From assembly GCF_004331435.1 (NCBI RefSeq), contig NZ_SJKA01000001.1, positions 620,001 to 684,000 of the forward strand: a stretch of DNA of 64,000 nt. The letters are read 5' to 3'. Below are positions 43,801 through 53,758 of this stretch, in pieces. The notes beneath the pieces are model-generated. The model was not told where the DNA came from and made no database searches. It worked only from the letters and a program-made list of their open reading frames with translations. Numbering within the stretch: the stretch's first letter is position 1; each line of letters begins with the position of its first letter. Both the position numbers and the translations under genes were made by a program. The DNA is from Kribbella sindirgiensis (GTDB taxonomy: Bacteria; Actinomycetota; Actinomycetes; Propionibacteriales; Kribbellaceae).

Positions 43801-46785
43801 GTGCACTTTCGTGTTCTCGGGCCGGTCGAGGTGGCGGCCGAACCCGTCGCTCTCGGTGGCCGGGAGCGGCTCGTCCTGTCGATGCTGCTCATCAACGCCG
43901 ACCGGGTGACGTCGTCCGAGCGGCTGATCGACACGGTGTGGTCGTCACCTCCGCAGTCCGCCCGGCAGCAGCTGCACAACATCATCGCCCGACTGCGCCG
44001 CAAGCTGGACGCGACCGGTGCACTCATCGTGACCCGTCCGCTGGGCTATCAGCTCGCTCTCACCGACCACGGACTCGACCTGCACGAGTTCCGGCTGTCT
44101 GTTCTCCGCGGGCGGGAGCACCTGCATAACGAGCAGTACGACGACGCCCGGATCGAGCTGGACGCAGCGTTGGCACTCTGGCGCGGGGACGCGCTCGCCG
44201 ACCTGTCCGGTGACTGGGCCGTGGCGACCCGCGAGTCCCTTCACCGCGAGCGGGTCGCGGCCGGCGAAGCACTCGCCCAGGCGCAGCTCGCCACGCACGA
44301 CCACGCCGGCGTGCTCGAGACGGTGCACGCCCTGCTGGCCGCCGATCCACTCCACGAAGGTCTGCACGACCTTCGGTTGCGCGCTCTGGCCCGCAGCGGC
44401 CGGCGTACCGAAGCTCTCGGCGCCTACCAGGACCTGCGACGCCGGCTCGTCGCCGAGTTCGGTGTCGAGCCAGGGCAGGATCTCCAGGAAACTCACTCCA
44501 GCCTCCTGAGGGAGGTCGACCCACCGTCGGCGTCTCCTCGTCACGTGCCCCGCCAGCTGCCCCGTCCCATCTCTCTGGTCGGACGTGACGAGCTCCTGGC
44601 CCAGCTGACCGAGGTCCTGCGGACGCCTGAACCCAGTCCGGGCACGGTGCTCCTCGTCGGAGCGGGCGGTATCGGCAAGACCTCACTGGCTGTCGCTCTT
44701 GCCGACCGCGTCCAGAACGGGTATCCCGACGGGACCTTGTACGCCGAGCTGGACGGCACCTCGCGCGACCCGCGTGACCCCGACGAGATCATCGACCGAT
44801 TCCTGCGCGCCCTCGGTGCCACCGCTCCACCCGCCCACGGCCGACGTGAGGAGCGGCTGGCGCTCTATCGCAGCGCGATCGCCAACCGTCGCGTGCTGGT
44901 GGTGCTGGACGACGCCCTCGACGAACGGCAGGTTCGCGACCTGCTCCCACCGTCGCCTCGTTCGGCCGCGATCGTCACCTCACGTCACCGGCTCGCCGGC
45001 ATGGCTGACGTGCTCCGCCGAAACGTGCCGACCCTGTCGACCGAGGTCGCTGTCGATCTGCTGCACGCAGGTCGGGACGTCGCCGAGCTGGAGCCTGGGC
45101 TCGCCCGGTCCGCCGTGCAGCTGTGCGGGCGCCTGCCCCTCGCCTTGATGGTCGTCGCGGCCCGACTCGCGTCCGGCGTCGTCGATCTGTCCGAGGTGGT
45201 CGACCATCTGAGCGAGGAGCACATCCGTCTGGACGAGCTCGCGATCGGGGACGTCGACGTTCGGGCCAGCATCGCGCTGTCGTACGACGGGCACCTGTCC
45301 GAACCCGCTCAGCGACTGCTCCGACGGGTCGCCGCCGCCTCGGTGACGACCTGGCCGGCGTGGTTCGCCGGCGTGCTGCTGGAGGACGACGTCGCCCTGG
45401 GTTCGCGGGCGCTCGACGAGCTCGTCGACGTCCATCTCGTCGAGCCGGTCGGTCGTGATACCGCGGGACAGCTCCGGTTCACCCTGCACCCACTGGTTGC
45501 GACATTCGCCGGCGAGCGCGCTGTCCGCGAGGAGGACGCGAGCGCCGGCACGAGCTGCCGTCGTGCCGTCGCCATGGCCTGGTTGGGACTGGCTTCGCAG
45601 GCCGACGACGGCCTCGGCCACGGCATGCGCCCGGTGACCGGTCCGGACGGTGCGACAGTCCCGGCGGGTCTCCCGCCTCGTCGGGTGACTGTCGCCGCAG
45701 ACCGGCCCGCGGCCTGGTTCGACGCCGAGATCGACAGCATCCGTGACCTCGTCCACGCGCTGAGCCGCGCCGGGGAGGTCGATCTGGCGGCCGCGCTCGC
45801 ACTGCGTTCGGACGGCTACCTGGTGGTCCGAGGCGAGGAGCACGTCCGTGCGGGTCTGCTGCGGCGGGCTGCCGACTGTTCGGACCCGGTGCTGCGCTGG
45901 GGCGTCCTGCGGTCGTTGTTCCACACCGCCGCCGAGGCCGGACGGTTCTCCGAGCTGGTTGATCTGGCGCAGTCGCAGCTCGCCGTCGCGCGCGAGCTCG
46001 AGGCCGGTTCGATGGAGCTGAGCGCTCTGGTGCAGTTCGGCTGTGCACTGCGCGAGCTCGGTCGCTTCGAGGACGCGGCGGCCCGGTTCGAAGAAGCCGC
46101 GTCCCTCGCGACGGCGCACCACGACACCACGATCCTGGCCCTGGCACACGGACACCTCGGCATGATGCTGGCGCGCACCGGACATCCCGCCCGGGGCGCG
46201 GAGCTGGTCGCTGAGAACGTGCAGGCCGAACGGGTGCGTGGGCCGTCCCGGCGACTGAGTATCTGGCTCATCACCTACGCCGGCTGCCTCGCGCTGACCG
46301 GCGACGTTGCAGCGGCCGAGCGGGCGCTGGACGAGGCCGAACAGCTCGCCAAGAGTTTGGAGGACCGCAACGTCCTTCTCGACCTCGCCCAGACCCGAGC
46401 GGCGATCGCGCTGCGAGCCGATGACGTCGACCGCGCCGAGCGGATCCTCGACGACAGTTCGGCGCCGTGCGGCCCGAGCGCACCGGACCCTGAGCCGACG
46501 GACGCGGAGCTGCGCCTGCGCGCCGACGTGCTGCTCGCCCGCGGGCGAGCCACCGAGGCCGCCCCGTTGCTCGAACGAGCCCTGTCGCGACATCGGCGCG
46601 AGGGCGTGCGACTCGAGCTCGCCCATGACCTTGTCCGGCTCGCAGCGGTCCATGCGGCCCTGGGCGAGCAGGATCGAGCCCAGCAACAGCACTCCGAACT
46701 CGTCATGCTGCTGCGAGATCTCGGTATCGGCATCGACGACCTGCAGCTTCCCTCGGTCGTCTCGACGGTCTTGCCGCGCCACTGA
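43801..46785 (+). CDS. AfsR/SARP-family transcriptional activator with NB-ARC-like ATPase
   Basis: 994 aa, GTG at 43801. N-terminal OmpR-type winged helix (MHFRVLGPVEVAAEPVAL; RQQLHNIIARLRRKL), bacterial transcriptional activator domain to about 245 (LHEFRLSVLRGREHL; WAVATRESLHRERVAAGEAL), NB-ARC-like domain with Walker A VGAGGIGKTSLA near 290 and VLVVLDDALDE, and a C-terminal helical repeat region. No biosynthetic cluster is adjacent; it may respond to a nucleotide or ligand and act elsewhere. Confidence 0.92.
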   Translation: MHFRVLGPVEVAAEPVALGGRERLVLSMLLINADRVTSSERLIDTVWSSPPQSARQQLHNIIARLRRKLDATGALIVTRPLGYQLALTDHGLDLHEFRLSVLRGREHLHNEQYDDARIELDAALALWRGDALADLSGDWAVATRESLHRERVAAGEALAQAQLATHDHAGVLETVHALLAADPLHEGLHDLRLRALARSGRRTEALGAYQDLRRRLVAEFGVEPGQDLQETHSSLLREVDPPSASPRHVPRQLPRPISLVGRDELLAQLTEVLRTPEPSPGTVLLVGAGGIGKTSLAVALADRVQNGYPDGTLYAELDGTSRDPRDPDEIIDRFLRALGATAPPAHGRREERLALYRSAIANRRVLVVLDDALDERQVRDLLPPSPRSAAIVTSRHRLAGMADVLRRNVPTLSTEVAVDLLHAGRDVAELEPGLARSAVQLCGRLPLALMVVAARLASGVVDLSEVVDHLSEEHIRLDELAIGDVDVRASIALSYDGHLSEPAQRLLRRVAAASVTTWPAWFAGVLLEDDVALGSRALDELVDVHLVEPVGRDTAGQLRFTLHPLVATFAGERAVREEDASAGTSCRRAVAMAWLGLASQADDGLGHGMRPVTGPDGATVPAGLPPRRVTVAADRPAAWFDAEIDSIRDLVHALSRAGEVDLAAALALRSDGYLVVRGEEHVRAGLLRRAADCSDPVLRWGVLRSLFHTAAEAGRFSELVDLAQSQLAVARELEAGSMELSALVQFGCALRELGRFEDAAARFEEAASLATAHHDTTILALAHGHLGMMLARTGHPARGAELVAENVQAERVRGPSRRLSIWLITYAGCLALTGDVAAAERALDEAEQLAKSLEDRNVLLDLAQTRAAIALRADDVDRAERILDDSSAPCGPSAPDPEPTDAELRLRADVLLARGRATEAAPLLERALSRHRREGVRLELAHDLVRLAAVHAALGEQDRAQQQHSELVMLLRDLGIGIDDLQLPSVVSTVLPRH

Positions 46786-46846
46786 CGTGCGGCTGCGAGG
46801 TTCGGGTCGGTGGAATACGTCTGCTGGGGTAGAGGTTGGGCGGGGT

Positions 46847-47629
46847 ATGACGGTTGAGATCGGGGTCATTCTGCCGACGTCGTCGCCGGATCCGGCGCAG
46901 ACGATTCTCGGCGATGTACGGGCGAGTGCGCGGTACGCCGAGGAGGTCGGGCTGGATTCGGTGTGGTCGACGGATCATCTGGTCGCGAGTGCGCCGATGC
47001 TGGACAGTTCCGTCGTACTGGCGACCGCGGCCGCGGTGACCGAGCGGATCACGGTCGGGTACAACGTGCTGTTGCTGGCGTTGCGGCCGGTCGCGTGGGC
47101 GGCGAAGCAGATCAGTACGTTGCAACTGCTGTCGAACAACCGGCTCGTGCTCGGTGTCGGGACCGGCAACCCCGCGCACGGTGACGTCGGCTGGCGGGCG
47201 GCCGGTGTCGAGTTCGCGGACCGCGGGCGGCTGACGGACGAGGCGCTCGCCGTACTCCCGGATCTCATTGCCGGCAAACCCACGACGCTCGGGACGGACC
47301 TCGACGTGACCATCGCGCCCGGGTCGCCGGTGCCGCCGATCTTCGTGGCCGGGAACGGTGTCCGGGCGCATCGGCGAGCGGCCGCGTACGCCGATGGCTG
47401 GGCGACGATCGCGATGACGCCGTCCGAGGTGCGGACGAACCTGGAGCGGATCAACGAACTTGCCGACGGCAAGCAGTTGAAGGCGACCGTGGTCGCGCCG
47501 CAGCTCGACGGCGATCCGCTCGAACAACTCGCCGCGTACGAGGCAGCCGGTGTGGAGCGCGTCATCCTGCCGCCCACCGGTGACTGGCACGACGACTACG
47601 ACCAGGCCGCCGCGCTGAAAGTGGGCTGA
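46847..47629 (+). CDS. LLM-class F420-dependent oxidoreductase
   Basis: 260 aa from the ATG at 46847 (TVEIGVILPTSSPDPAQTIL). Luciferase-like TIM barrel: SARYAEEVGLDSVWSTDHLV, VLATAAAVTERITVGYNVLL, RLVLGVGTGN, and VPPIFVAGNG. Likely uses coenzyme F420; substrate unknown. Confidence 0.88.
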   Translation: MTVEIGVILPTSSPDPAQTILGDVRASARYAEEVGLDSVWSTDHLVASAPMLDSSVVLATAAAVTERITVGYNVLLLALRPVAWAAKQISTLQLLSNNRLVLGVGTGNPAHGDVGWRAAGVEFADRGRLTDEALAVLPDLIAGKPTTLGTDLDVTIAPGSPVPPIFVAGNGVRAHRRAAAYADGWATIAMTPSEVRTNLERINELADGKQLKATVVAPQLDGDPLEQLAAYEAAGVERVILPPTGDWHDDYDQAAALKVG

Positions 47630-47686
47630 CGAAAGCCGCACGAATTGGACCTGTCGAGGGCTCGCGTCGGTGCGGAGACTGAAAGC

Positions 47687-48301
47687 ATGTACGTTCCTGC
47701 GCACTTCGCCCCTGACGACGAGGCCGTCCTGGAGTTGCTCGCCCAGCACGGCGCGGCGGATCTGGTCACGATGACACCCGACGGGCTGACGGCGACGATG
47801 CTGCCGTTCGTCCACGACCGCGAGCGGAACGTCCTGCTCGGGCACCTGGCGCGGAACAACGAGCACTGGCGTCTCCCCGTGATCGGCGATGCGCTGGTGA
47901 TCCTGCGCGGACCGGACGCGTACGTCTCCCCGACCTGGTACGCCTCGAAACGCGACCACGGCCGCGTCGTCCCGACCTGGAACTACGTCACGGCCCACGT
48001 GCACGGAACGATGACCGTGTACGACGATCCCGCCTGGGTCGAGAACGTCGTACGGCGCCTCTCGGACCATCATGAGAGCGGCCGGGCGGAGCCGTGGTCG
48101 GTGGACGACGCGCCGGCGAAGTTCGTCGCGGGGCAACTGCGGGCGATCGTCGGCGTGGAGATCGCGATCAAGCGGATCGAAGCCAAGTTCAAGCTCAGCC
48201 AGAACCGCCCGGCCGCGGATGTCGACGGCGTGATCGACGGTCTCCGCGCCGACGGCGACGACCGGTCCGCCGCTGCCGTCGCCCGGCACCGTCCCGTTTG
48301 A
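47687..48301 (+). CDS. FMN-binding negative regulator (PaiB family)
   Basis: 204 aa from the ATG at 47687 (MYVPAHFAPDDEAVLELL). PaiB markers: HLARNNEHWR, YVSPTWYASKRDHGRVVPTWNYV and FKLSQNRP near the C terminus. FMN-binding split barrel; regulates protease or sporulation genes in Bacillus, role here unknown. Confidence 0.9.
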   Translation: MYVPAHFAPDDEAVLELLAQHGAADLVTMTPDGLTATMLPFVHDRERNVLLGHLARNNEHWRLPVIGDALVILRGPDAYVSPTWYASKRDHGRVVPTWNYVTAHVHGTMTVYDDPAWVENVVRRLSDHHESGRAEPWSVDDAPAKFVAGQLRAIVGVEIAIKRIEAKFKLSQNRPAADVDGVIDGLRADGDDRSAAAVARHRPV

Positions 48302-48336
48302 CCTTGACCCAGAGGGCAAGGTTTACGATTCCCGCC

Positions 48337-48975
48337 ATGTCTGGAGTCGTGGTGGTGGGAGTAGGTCCGGGGATCGGGCTCGCGGTGGCGCGGCGGTTCG
48401 TCCGGGAGGGGATGAGCGCCGGCCTGATCGCGCGCTCGGAGGCGACGGTGAAGGCCGCGGCCGAGGAGTTCGGGAGCACCGGCGTACTGCCGGTCACGGC
48501 CGATGTGACGGACGAAGCCGGCCTCCGCGCAGCTCTCGATCGGGTCGTCGAGGCGTTCGGTGTACCTGACGCGGTTGTCTACAACGCCGCTCTGATCCAG
48601 CCGGACCGGATCGGCGAACTCAGCGCGCAGCAGCATCTCGACGCGTTGGCGGTGAACGTCGTCGGGGCGATCACCACCGCGGCGCATCTCGCGCCCGCGA
48701 TGGCCGAGTGCGGCAGCGGGTCGTTCCTGATCACCGGCGGTATGCCGCTGCCGAAACCCGACTACGCGAGCCTGTCCCTCGGAAAGGCCGGCGTCCGGGC
48801 GGCCGTCACCCTCCTCGATCAGCAGTACGGCGCAGCGGGTGTCCACGCCGCGAGTGTCACCGTCAGCGGCGGCGTCTCCCCCGGCAGCGGATGGGACCCG
48901 GACGACATCGCGAACCACTACTGGCGCCTGCACACCCAGGCCCCGGCCGAATGGGTCCACGAGATCGTCATCTGA
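48337..48975 (+). CDS. Short-chain dehydrogenase/reductase (atypical)
   Basis: 212 aa from the ATG at 48337. NAD(P) motif VVVVGVGPGIGLAVARRF (G-x-G-x-G variant), VYNAALIQPD in place of NNAG. The catalytic Tyr is in KPDYASLSLGKAG (Y-x5-K, not the usual Y-x3-K). Catalysis may be altered. Substrate unknown. Confidence 0.85.
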   Translation: MSGVVVVGVGPGIGLAVARRFVREGMSAGLIARSEATVKAAAEEFGSTGVLPVTADVTDEAGLRAALDRVVEAFGVPDAVVYNAALIQPDRIGELSAQQHLDALAVNVVGAITTAAHLAPAMAECGSGSFLITGGMPLPKPDYASLSLGKAGVRAAVTLLDQQYGAAGVHAASVTVSGGVSPGSGWDPDDIANHYWRLHTQAPAEWVHEIVI

Positions 48976-48979
48976 CCTC

Positions 48980-49008
48980 TTGTCGTATTGTTCAACAATC
49001 TCTATCGT
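48980..49008 (+). promoter_or_regulatory. Promoter with operator-like palindrome in spacer
   Basis: TTGTCG (48980-48985), 17 bp, TATCGT (49003-49008). The spacer holds ATTGTT-C-AACAAT (48987-48999), a perfect 6-bp inverted repeat of GntR-operator look. It would drive the DUF1445 gene at 49032 under repression. Confidence 0.55.
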
Positions 49009-49031
49009 GAGATCACCTGAGAGGGGGTCTC

Positions 49032-49814
49032 ATGACGACGACCGCAATGCTCAGTCCGGCCCAGGCCCGGTCACTGTTCCGGGACGACTACAGCGGGCCG
49101 ACCACCGGCTGGGCCGGCGGGTACACACAGACCAACCTGATCGCGGTCCCCGCCGACTGGGCGTACGACGTGTTGCTCTTCTGCACGCGCAACCCGCAGG
49201 CCTGCCCGGTCCTCGATGTGAGTGATCCGGGCGACCCGACGACACGGCTCGCCCGGGGCGCTGACCTCCGGACCGACCTGCCGCAGTACCGGATCTGGCA
49301 GGACGGCGAGTTGGTGGCCGAGGTGGCGGATGCGACCGAGCTGTGGCGGGACGACCTGGTCGCGTTCTCGCTCGGGTGCAGCTTCACGTTCGAGACCGCG
49401 CTGGCGGCCGAGGGGATCCCGCTGCGGCACGTCGACCAGGGGCGGAACGTCGCGATGTACGTGACCGACCGCGAGTGCGAGCCCGCCGGGCGGTTGCACG
49501 GTCCGCTGGTGGTGTCGATGCGGCAGATTCCGGCCGACCGGGTCGACGACGCCGTACGGATCACTCGAGCGATGCCCGCCGTGCACGGCGGGCCGGTGCA
49601 CATCGGCGACCCGAGCGGGTTGGGGATCATCGACCTCGCGCGGCCGGACTTCGGCGATCCGGTCGACGCGGCCGCCGGGGACGTACCGATGTTCTGGGCC
49701 TGCGGCGTGACTCCCCAGGCCGCACTGATGGCCTCCCGGCCGCCGTACGCGATCACCCACGCGCCCGGCTACATGTTCATCACCGACCGCCGCGACAGCG
49801 ACTACCGCGTCTAG
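49032..49814 (+). CDS. DUF1445 putative hydro-lyase (D-glutamate cyclase family)
   Basis: 260 aa, ATG at 49032, GAGAGGGGG upstream. Family motifs: [66 protein letters not shown] and [12 protein letters not shown]. The LC-x-x-N-P variant [14 protein letters not shown] is present. Some members hydrolyse oxoproline-like D-glutamate derivatives. Ends overlapping the convergent response regulator by 4 bp. Confidence 0.92.
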   Translation: MTTTAMLSPAQARSLFRDDYSGPTTGWAGGYTQTNLIAVPADWAYDVLLFCTRNPQACPVLDVSDPGDPTTRLARGADLRTDLPQYRIWQDGELVAEVADATELWRDDLVAFSLGCSFTFETALAAEGIPLRHVDQGRNVAMYVTDRECEPAGRLHGPLVVSMRQIPADRVDDAVRITRAMPAVHGGPVHIGDPSGLGIIDLARPDFGDPVDAAAGDVPMFWACGVTPQAALMASRPPYAITHAPGYMFITDRRDSDYRV

Positions 49815-50431
49815 AGCAGGTGCCGCTTGAAGCCTTCGGCCACGGCGGCGGCGCGGTCGGAGACGTCGAGTTTGGCGTAGATGTTGAGCAGGTGCGTCTT
49901 GACCGTGGCCTCGCTGATGAACAGGTGGCGGGCCGTCACCCGGTTGGTGTTGCCAGCAGCAACCAGTTGGAGAACCTCGAGTTCCCGTGGGCTGAGCAGG
50001 TCGGCATCCGGCGGGGTGCGGACGTGGTTCATCAGCGTGTTGGCGACCGACGGCGCGAGCACCGATTGGCCGTCGGCGGCGGCCCGGACCGCGCGAAGGA
50101 GCTCGTCGCGCGGCGCGTCCTTGAGCAGGTACCCGGTAGCGCCGGCCTCGATCGCGGGTACGACGTACCCGTCGGTGTCGTACGTCGTCAGCACGAGCAC
50201 CCTCGACCGTACGCCGCGCTCGGCCAGCTGGCTGATCGCGGCGAGGCCGTTCACGCCGGGCATCTGCAGGTCCATCAGGATCACGTCCGGCCGCAGCGCC
50301 TCGGCCAGCCGGATCGCCTCGGCGCCGTCACCCGCCTCGCCGACGACCTCGAACCCGGGATCGGCCGCGAACATCCCGCTCAGGCCGTCGCGCACGATCG
50401 GGTGGTCGTCGGCGATCAGCAGCCGAATCAT
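49811..50431 (-). CDS. LuxR-type two-component response regulator
   Basis: 206 aa. Receiver domain: [15 protein letters not shown], phospho-acceptor Asp54 in [27 protein letters not shown]; LuxR HTH from about 142: [43 protein letters not shown]. Cognate partner of the overlapping histidine kinase (4 bp, ATGA). Confidence 0.95.
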   Translation of the reverse strand: MIRLLIADDHPIVRDGLSGMFAADPGFEVVGEAGDGAEAIRLAEALRPDVILMDLQMPGVNGLAAISQLAERGVRSRVLVLTTYDTDGYVVPAIEAGATGYLLKDAPRDELLRAVRAAADGQSVLAPSVANTLMNHVRTPPDADLLSPRELEVLQLVAAGNTNRVTARHLFISEATVKTHLLNIYAKLDVSDRAAAVAEGFKRHLL

Positions 50432-51645
50432 GCGCCCACTCCCGTCATCGGCAGGGTCGCCGAGATCGCCGTACCGAGACCTGGTTCGGACTCGATCTCC
50501 AGCGTCCCGTCGAGCGCCTCGACCCGCTGCCGCATCGCGACCAGGCCGAAGCCACCCGCCTCCGACGACCTGATCAGGGCCGGGGCGAAGCCGGCTCCGT
50601 CGTCCCGGACGTCCAGCGCGACCTGCTTCTCCATGTAGGACAGCGTGACCCCCACGCGGGTCGCCTGCGCGTACTTCGCCACGTTCGCCAACGCCTCTTG
50701 AGTTGCCCGAAGCAGAGTCGACTCCGCTTCGGGCGTCAGCACCCGCGGCGTGCCGGTAGTGGTCAGCTCTGCGTCGATCCCGTGCACCGCCGACCACCGC
50801 CGTACGACGTCCGCGATCGCCTCGCTCAACGTCGCCGACTGCAGCGGTTGCGGACGGAGCGCGTGCACCGAGCGGCGTGCCTCGGTCAGACTCTCGCGGG
50901 CGAGCCCGACCGCGGTCGTCACGTGCCGGCGCCAGTCGGCGGCGTTCTCCGCGGCCTGGAGTTGCGTGACGATCCCGGTCAGCCCCTGCGCGAGGGTGTC
51001 GTGGATCTCGCGGGCCATCCGCTGCCGCTCGTCGATCACGCCGGCGTCCCGGGCCTGAGTCAGCAACTGCTCGTGCAGGATCGCGTTCTCGGCGAGCGTG
51101 GCCTCGAGCCGGCGGTTGGTCTCGGTGAGGGCGTCGACGGCTTCCTTGCGCTGCCGGCTGAGCTCCTCGCCGCGGTGGCCGAGCCAGGCGGCGAGACACA
51201 TCCCGACCACGTTCACCCCGACCACGGCCGTGTAGCCGAGCAGTCCGAGCAGGTTCGTCTTCGGCATGTCGTACGACTGCGCGGTACCGGCGATGACCGC
51301 GACCGCGCCGATGCCGAGCAGTTCGCCGGGCCACGGCAGCAGGACGAACGTGTAGAAGTAGCCGGCCGGGGTGAGGAAGCCGAACCACGGATCCCGCACC
51401 ACCAGGATCGCGAGCAGGATCACGAAGCCGATGACGAAGATCGCCATCGCGCGGATGTCGGTCCGCCGGGCCGGGCGGAGCGTGAACATGCCGAGCGTCC
51501 ACAGCGCGATCAGCGCGCACAGCCCCAGGTCGACGGCCAGTGACTCGGGCTGGTCGCGCTTGATCGGGATGGTGACGGCCGCGAGGCACGCAAGCAGCAC
51601 ATACGGCACCACCGTCACCCGCAGCGGCCAAACCTGCTCGCCCAT
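50428..51645 (-). CDS. Sensor histidine kinase (HisKA_3/NarL type)
   Basis: 405 aa from the ATG at 51645 ([10 protein letters not shown]). Five or six N-terminal helices without a large extracytoplasmic loop, a coiled region, then DHp with [21 protein letters not shown] (His is the phosphorylation site) and an HATPase with [15 protein letters not shown] and DDGAGFAP. May sense membrane or a small effector. One base separates the upstream membrane gene stop from its start, so they form an operon. Confidence 0.93.
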   Translation of the reverse strand: MGEQVWPLRVTVVPYVLLACLAAVTIPIKRDQPESLAVDLGLCALIALWTLGMFTLRPARRTDIRAMAIFVIGFVILLAILVVRDPWFGFLTPAGYFYTFVLLPWPGELLGIGAVAVIAGTAQSYDMPKTNLLGLLGYTAVVGVNVVGMCLAAWLGHRGEELSRQRKEAVDALTETNRRLEATLAENAILHEQLLTQARDAGVIDERQRMAREIHDTLAQGLTGIVTQLQAAENAADWRRHVTTAVGLARESLTEARRSVHALRPQPLQSATLSEAIADVVRRWSAVHGIDAELTTTGTPRVLTPEAESTLLRATQEALANVAKYAQATRVGVTLSYMEKQVALDVRDDGAGFAPALIRSSEAGGFGLVAMRQRVEALDGTLEIESEPGLGTAISATLPMTGVGA

Positions 51646-51646
51646 G

Positions 51647-52060
51647 TCAACCAGTGAACACCGAGCGAAGGTGCTTGCCGTTGACCAGCAGCGCGACGCC
51701 GAGCAGCAGGAGTCCGCAGATGGCCTGCTCACCCTTCATCCACAGCGGGAACGTGCCCGGCACCGCGATGATCACCACAATCGCGACCAGCATCACCGCC
51801 GAGACGATCCGCAGCCGGAGGAAGCCCTTCCGGGAACCTCTCGCCGCGCTGCGCGCGAACAGTACGGTCAGCAGGGCACTGGCGACCACGATCGTCCCGC
51901 GAACCCAGACCGCGTCGTTGACCAAGGTCGCCTGGTGGCGCAGGGCGATGACGGCGGCCAGCGTCAGCACGCTGATCGCGAGGTAGCCGGCCAGTAGTAG
52001 TTGCACACTCCGCAACGCGGCCGTACTGCGGGGATGTCCGAGGTTCACCGGGGTTGTCAT
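51647..52060 (-). CDS. Small membrane protein in two-component operon
   Basis: 137 aa from the ATG at 52060 with GGGAGAG upstream. Four helices: VQLLLAGYLAISVLTLAAVIAL, VRGTIVVASALLTVLFA, IVSAVMLVAIVVIIAVPG and ICGLLLLGVALLVNG. No domain named. First gene of the operon with the kinase and regulator; may be an accessory sensor. Confidence 0.8.
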   Translation of the reverse strand: MTTPVNLGHPRSTAALRSVQLLLAGYLAISVLTLAAVIALRHQATLVNDAVWVRGTIVVASALLTVLFARSAARGSRKGFLRLRIVSAVMLVAIVVIIAVPGTFPLWMKGEQAICGLLLLGVALLVNGKHLRSVFTG

Positions 52061-52339
52061 ACGACGACTCTCCCGCCCGGCCCCGGGTTCACACATCGCC
52101 CGCTCGGCCCTGTCCGCCTCCACCGATCGGTTGATGCACGCACACGATCGTTGCCCTGAGCACCTTTCTTCCGTGTCAGTTTGTGCACGGACTGTCACAG
52201 ACTGTCACGGCAGGTTTACGGCTGCGTGCAGATGTCCGGACAAGGCTGGCGGTAGTGGGAGCACGCGGATGATCGTCGATTCAGGAACACGAAGTCCAGA
52301 AGAGTTCGAGTCAGGTCGACCACGGGAGGGTCCGGACAC

Positions 52340-52993
52340 GTGCTCGAGACTTATCGCGGAATCCCACACCTGCTGGACACCTGGCTCGTGCTGACCGGCA
52401 TGACCCTGCCGGTTGCCCTCTCTTCGTTTCGCCGTCCGGGTGACCTGGTCCCCCGGCTGGCCGCGTTCTGCCTGCCGGCCGCGTTCGCGCTGGTGATCGC
52501 GGCGACGCTCAGCCCGACGACGCACCGCCTCGGCCAGATCGGCGAGTGCGGGACGCATCTGACCACGACCGGCGGGCTGACGTCGCTCCAGGGTCTGCTC
52601 AACGTCGTGCTGTTCGTACCGGCCGCAGGCATGCTCACGCTGGCCAGCGGGCGCCCGGGTGACGGCATCGCGGCCGGGATCGGCATGTCGGCCGCGGTCG
52701 AGGCGGTGCAGGCGCTGCTGCCGCAACTCGGCAGGTCGTGCCAGTTGCACGACCTGATCGCGAACTCGCTCGGCGCGTTCTGCGGAGTCGGCCTGGCCGC
52801 CGGCCTCCAGACGCTGACCCGACGCCTGGTCGCCCGGCCGGGCTTCCTGGTCGTCAGCCCGGCAGTGGTCGAGCACGCCGCGATGCTCGTCGTACGGCGG
52901 CCGCGACATCCGGGGCGGCACCGGCGTGGAACCCTGGCCCAGGCCGGACGCCCGGCGAGATATCACAGTACGAATACACAGTTATCCGGATAG
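52340..52993 (+). CDS. VanZ-like membrane protein
   Basis: 217 aa, GTG at 52340. Helices include WLVLTGMTLPVALSSF and LAAFCLPAAFALVIAATLSPT; the VanZ pattern NVVLFVPAAGMLTL ... AVEAVQALLPQLGRSCQLHDLIANSLGAFCGV is present, with the acidic Glu and D-L-I-A-N motif. VanZ-family proteins can lower teicoplanin sensitivity; no van genes are near. The 3' end carries the DnaA-box cluster. Confidence 0.85.
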   Translation: MLETYRGIPHLLDTWLVLTGMTLPVALSSFRRPGDLVPRLAAFCLPAAFALVIAATLSPTTHRLGQIGECGTHLTTTGGLTSLQGLLNVVLFVPAAGMLTLASGRPGDGIAAGIGMSAAVEAVQALLPQLGRSCQLHDLIANSLGAFCGVGLAAGLQTLTRRLVARPGFLVVSPAVVEHAAMLVVRRPRHPGRHRRGTLAQAGRPARYHSTNTQLSG

Positions 52994-53053
52994 TTATCCA
53001 CAGGCTGTGGATGGAACCGTGGATGACCGCGTGACTACCTGGGGATATCCACA
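52982..53053. promoter_or_regulatory. DnaA-box cluster far from oriC
   Basis: 72 bp between convergent genes: TTATCCGGA (52982), TTATCCACA exact (52994-53002), TGTGGATGG (53006-53014), a weak CGTGGATGA, and ATATCCACA (53045-53053). The central pair forms ATCCACAG-G-CTGTGGAT, a perfect 8-bp head-to-head repeat. May titrate or reactivate DnaA, or be a terminator by coincidence. Confidence 0.6.
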
Positions 53054-53056
53054 AGC

Positions 53057-53668
53057 TCAGGGACGGACCTCGAGCCCGAGAGCGGCGGCCACGACCATCG
53101 CCTGGGTAACGTCGATGCGGGCGTCCTTGAGCGTGACGGTCAGCGGATCGAGCGTCGACAGATCGGATCCGCGCAGGTCAGCGCCGGTGAAGTCGGCTTT
53201 CTGCAAGGACGCGCCGGACAGGTCGAGGTCGCGGAGCACGGCCTTCTGGGCCCGCAGACCGGTCAGATCCGCCTCCCGCATCTTCACCCCGGTGAACTCG
53301 GCGCCCTTCAGATCCGCTCCGGGCAAGCCGCTGAAAGACCAGTCACCGCCAGTCACCTTCATCAGGCTGTGGGCGCAGTCGTCGAACAGGCTGCCGACCA
53401 GCTTGCACCGGGTGAACGTCGTGTCGAACAGCGAACACCGGACGAACGTGCAGTTCACGAACGCGGCGTCGGTGTGCGTCGACGCGTTGAACCGGACCCC
53501 GCGGAACGTGCACTCCTCGAACACCCCGCCACGGTTCTCCACCTCGGTCAGGTCGGAGTCCACGAACAGCACCCGCCGGTACGTCTGCCCGGACGGGTCC
53601 GCGTCGTCCCAGTCCCGGATCGTCGACTCGGTCTGCGCCGCCGGACGCCCGCCCACTCGATCTGCCAT
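53057..53668 (-). CDS. Pentapeptide-repeat protein
   Basis: 203 aa, ATG at 53668. Degenerate A(D/N)Lxx repeats in two blocks: FEECTFRGVRFNAS, FVNCTFVRCSLFDTTFTRCKLVGSLF, and GADLKGAEFTGVKMREADLTGLRAQKAVLRDLDLSGASLQKADFTGADLRGSDL. Forms a right-handed quadrilateral beta helix. Could mimic DNA and protect gyrase (Qnr/MfpA-like); this is possible but not shown. Confidence 0.92.
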   Translation of the reverse strand: MADRVGGRPAAQTESTIRDWDDADPSGQTYRRVLFVDSDLTEVENRGGVFEECTFRGVRFNASTHTDAAFVNCTFVRCSLFDTTFTRCKLVGSLFDDCAHSLMKVTGGDWSFSGLPGADLKGAEFTGVKMREADLTGLRAQKAVLRDLDLSGASLQKADFTGADLRGSDLSTLDPLTVTLKDARIDVTQAMVVAAALGLEVRP

Positions 53669-53758
53669 GGCCCCACAGTGTCACGCCGTACCGACACTGT
53701 GATGCTGACGACGGAGAACGTACGGCGGACCGACAACTAACGGCCGCACGATGGAGGG

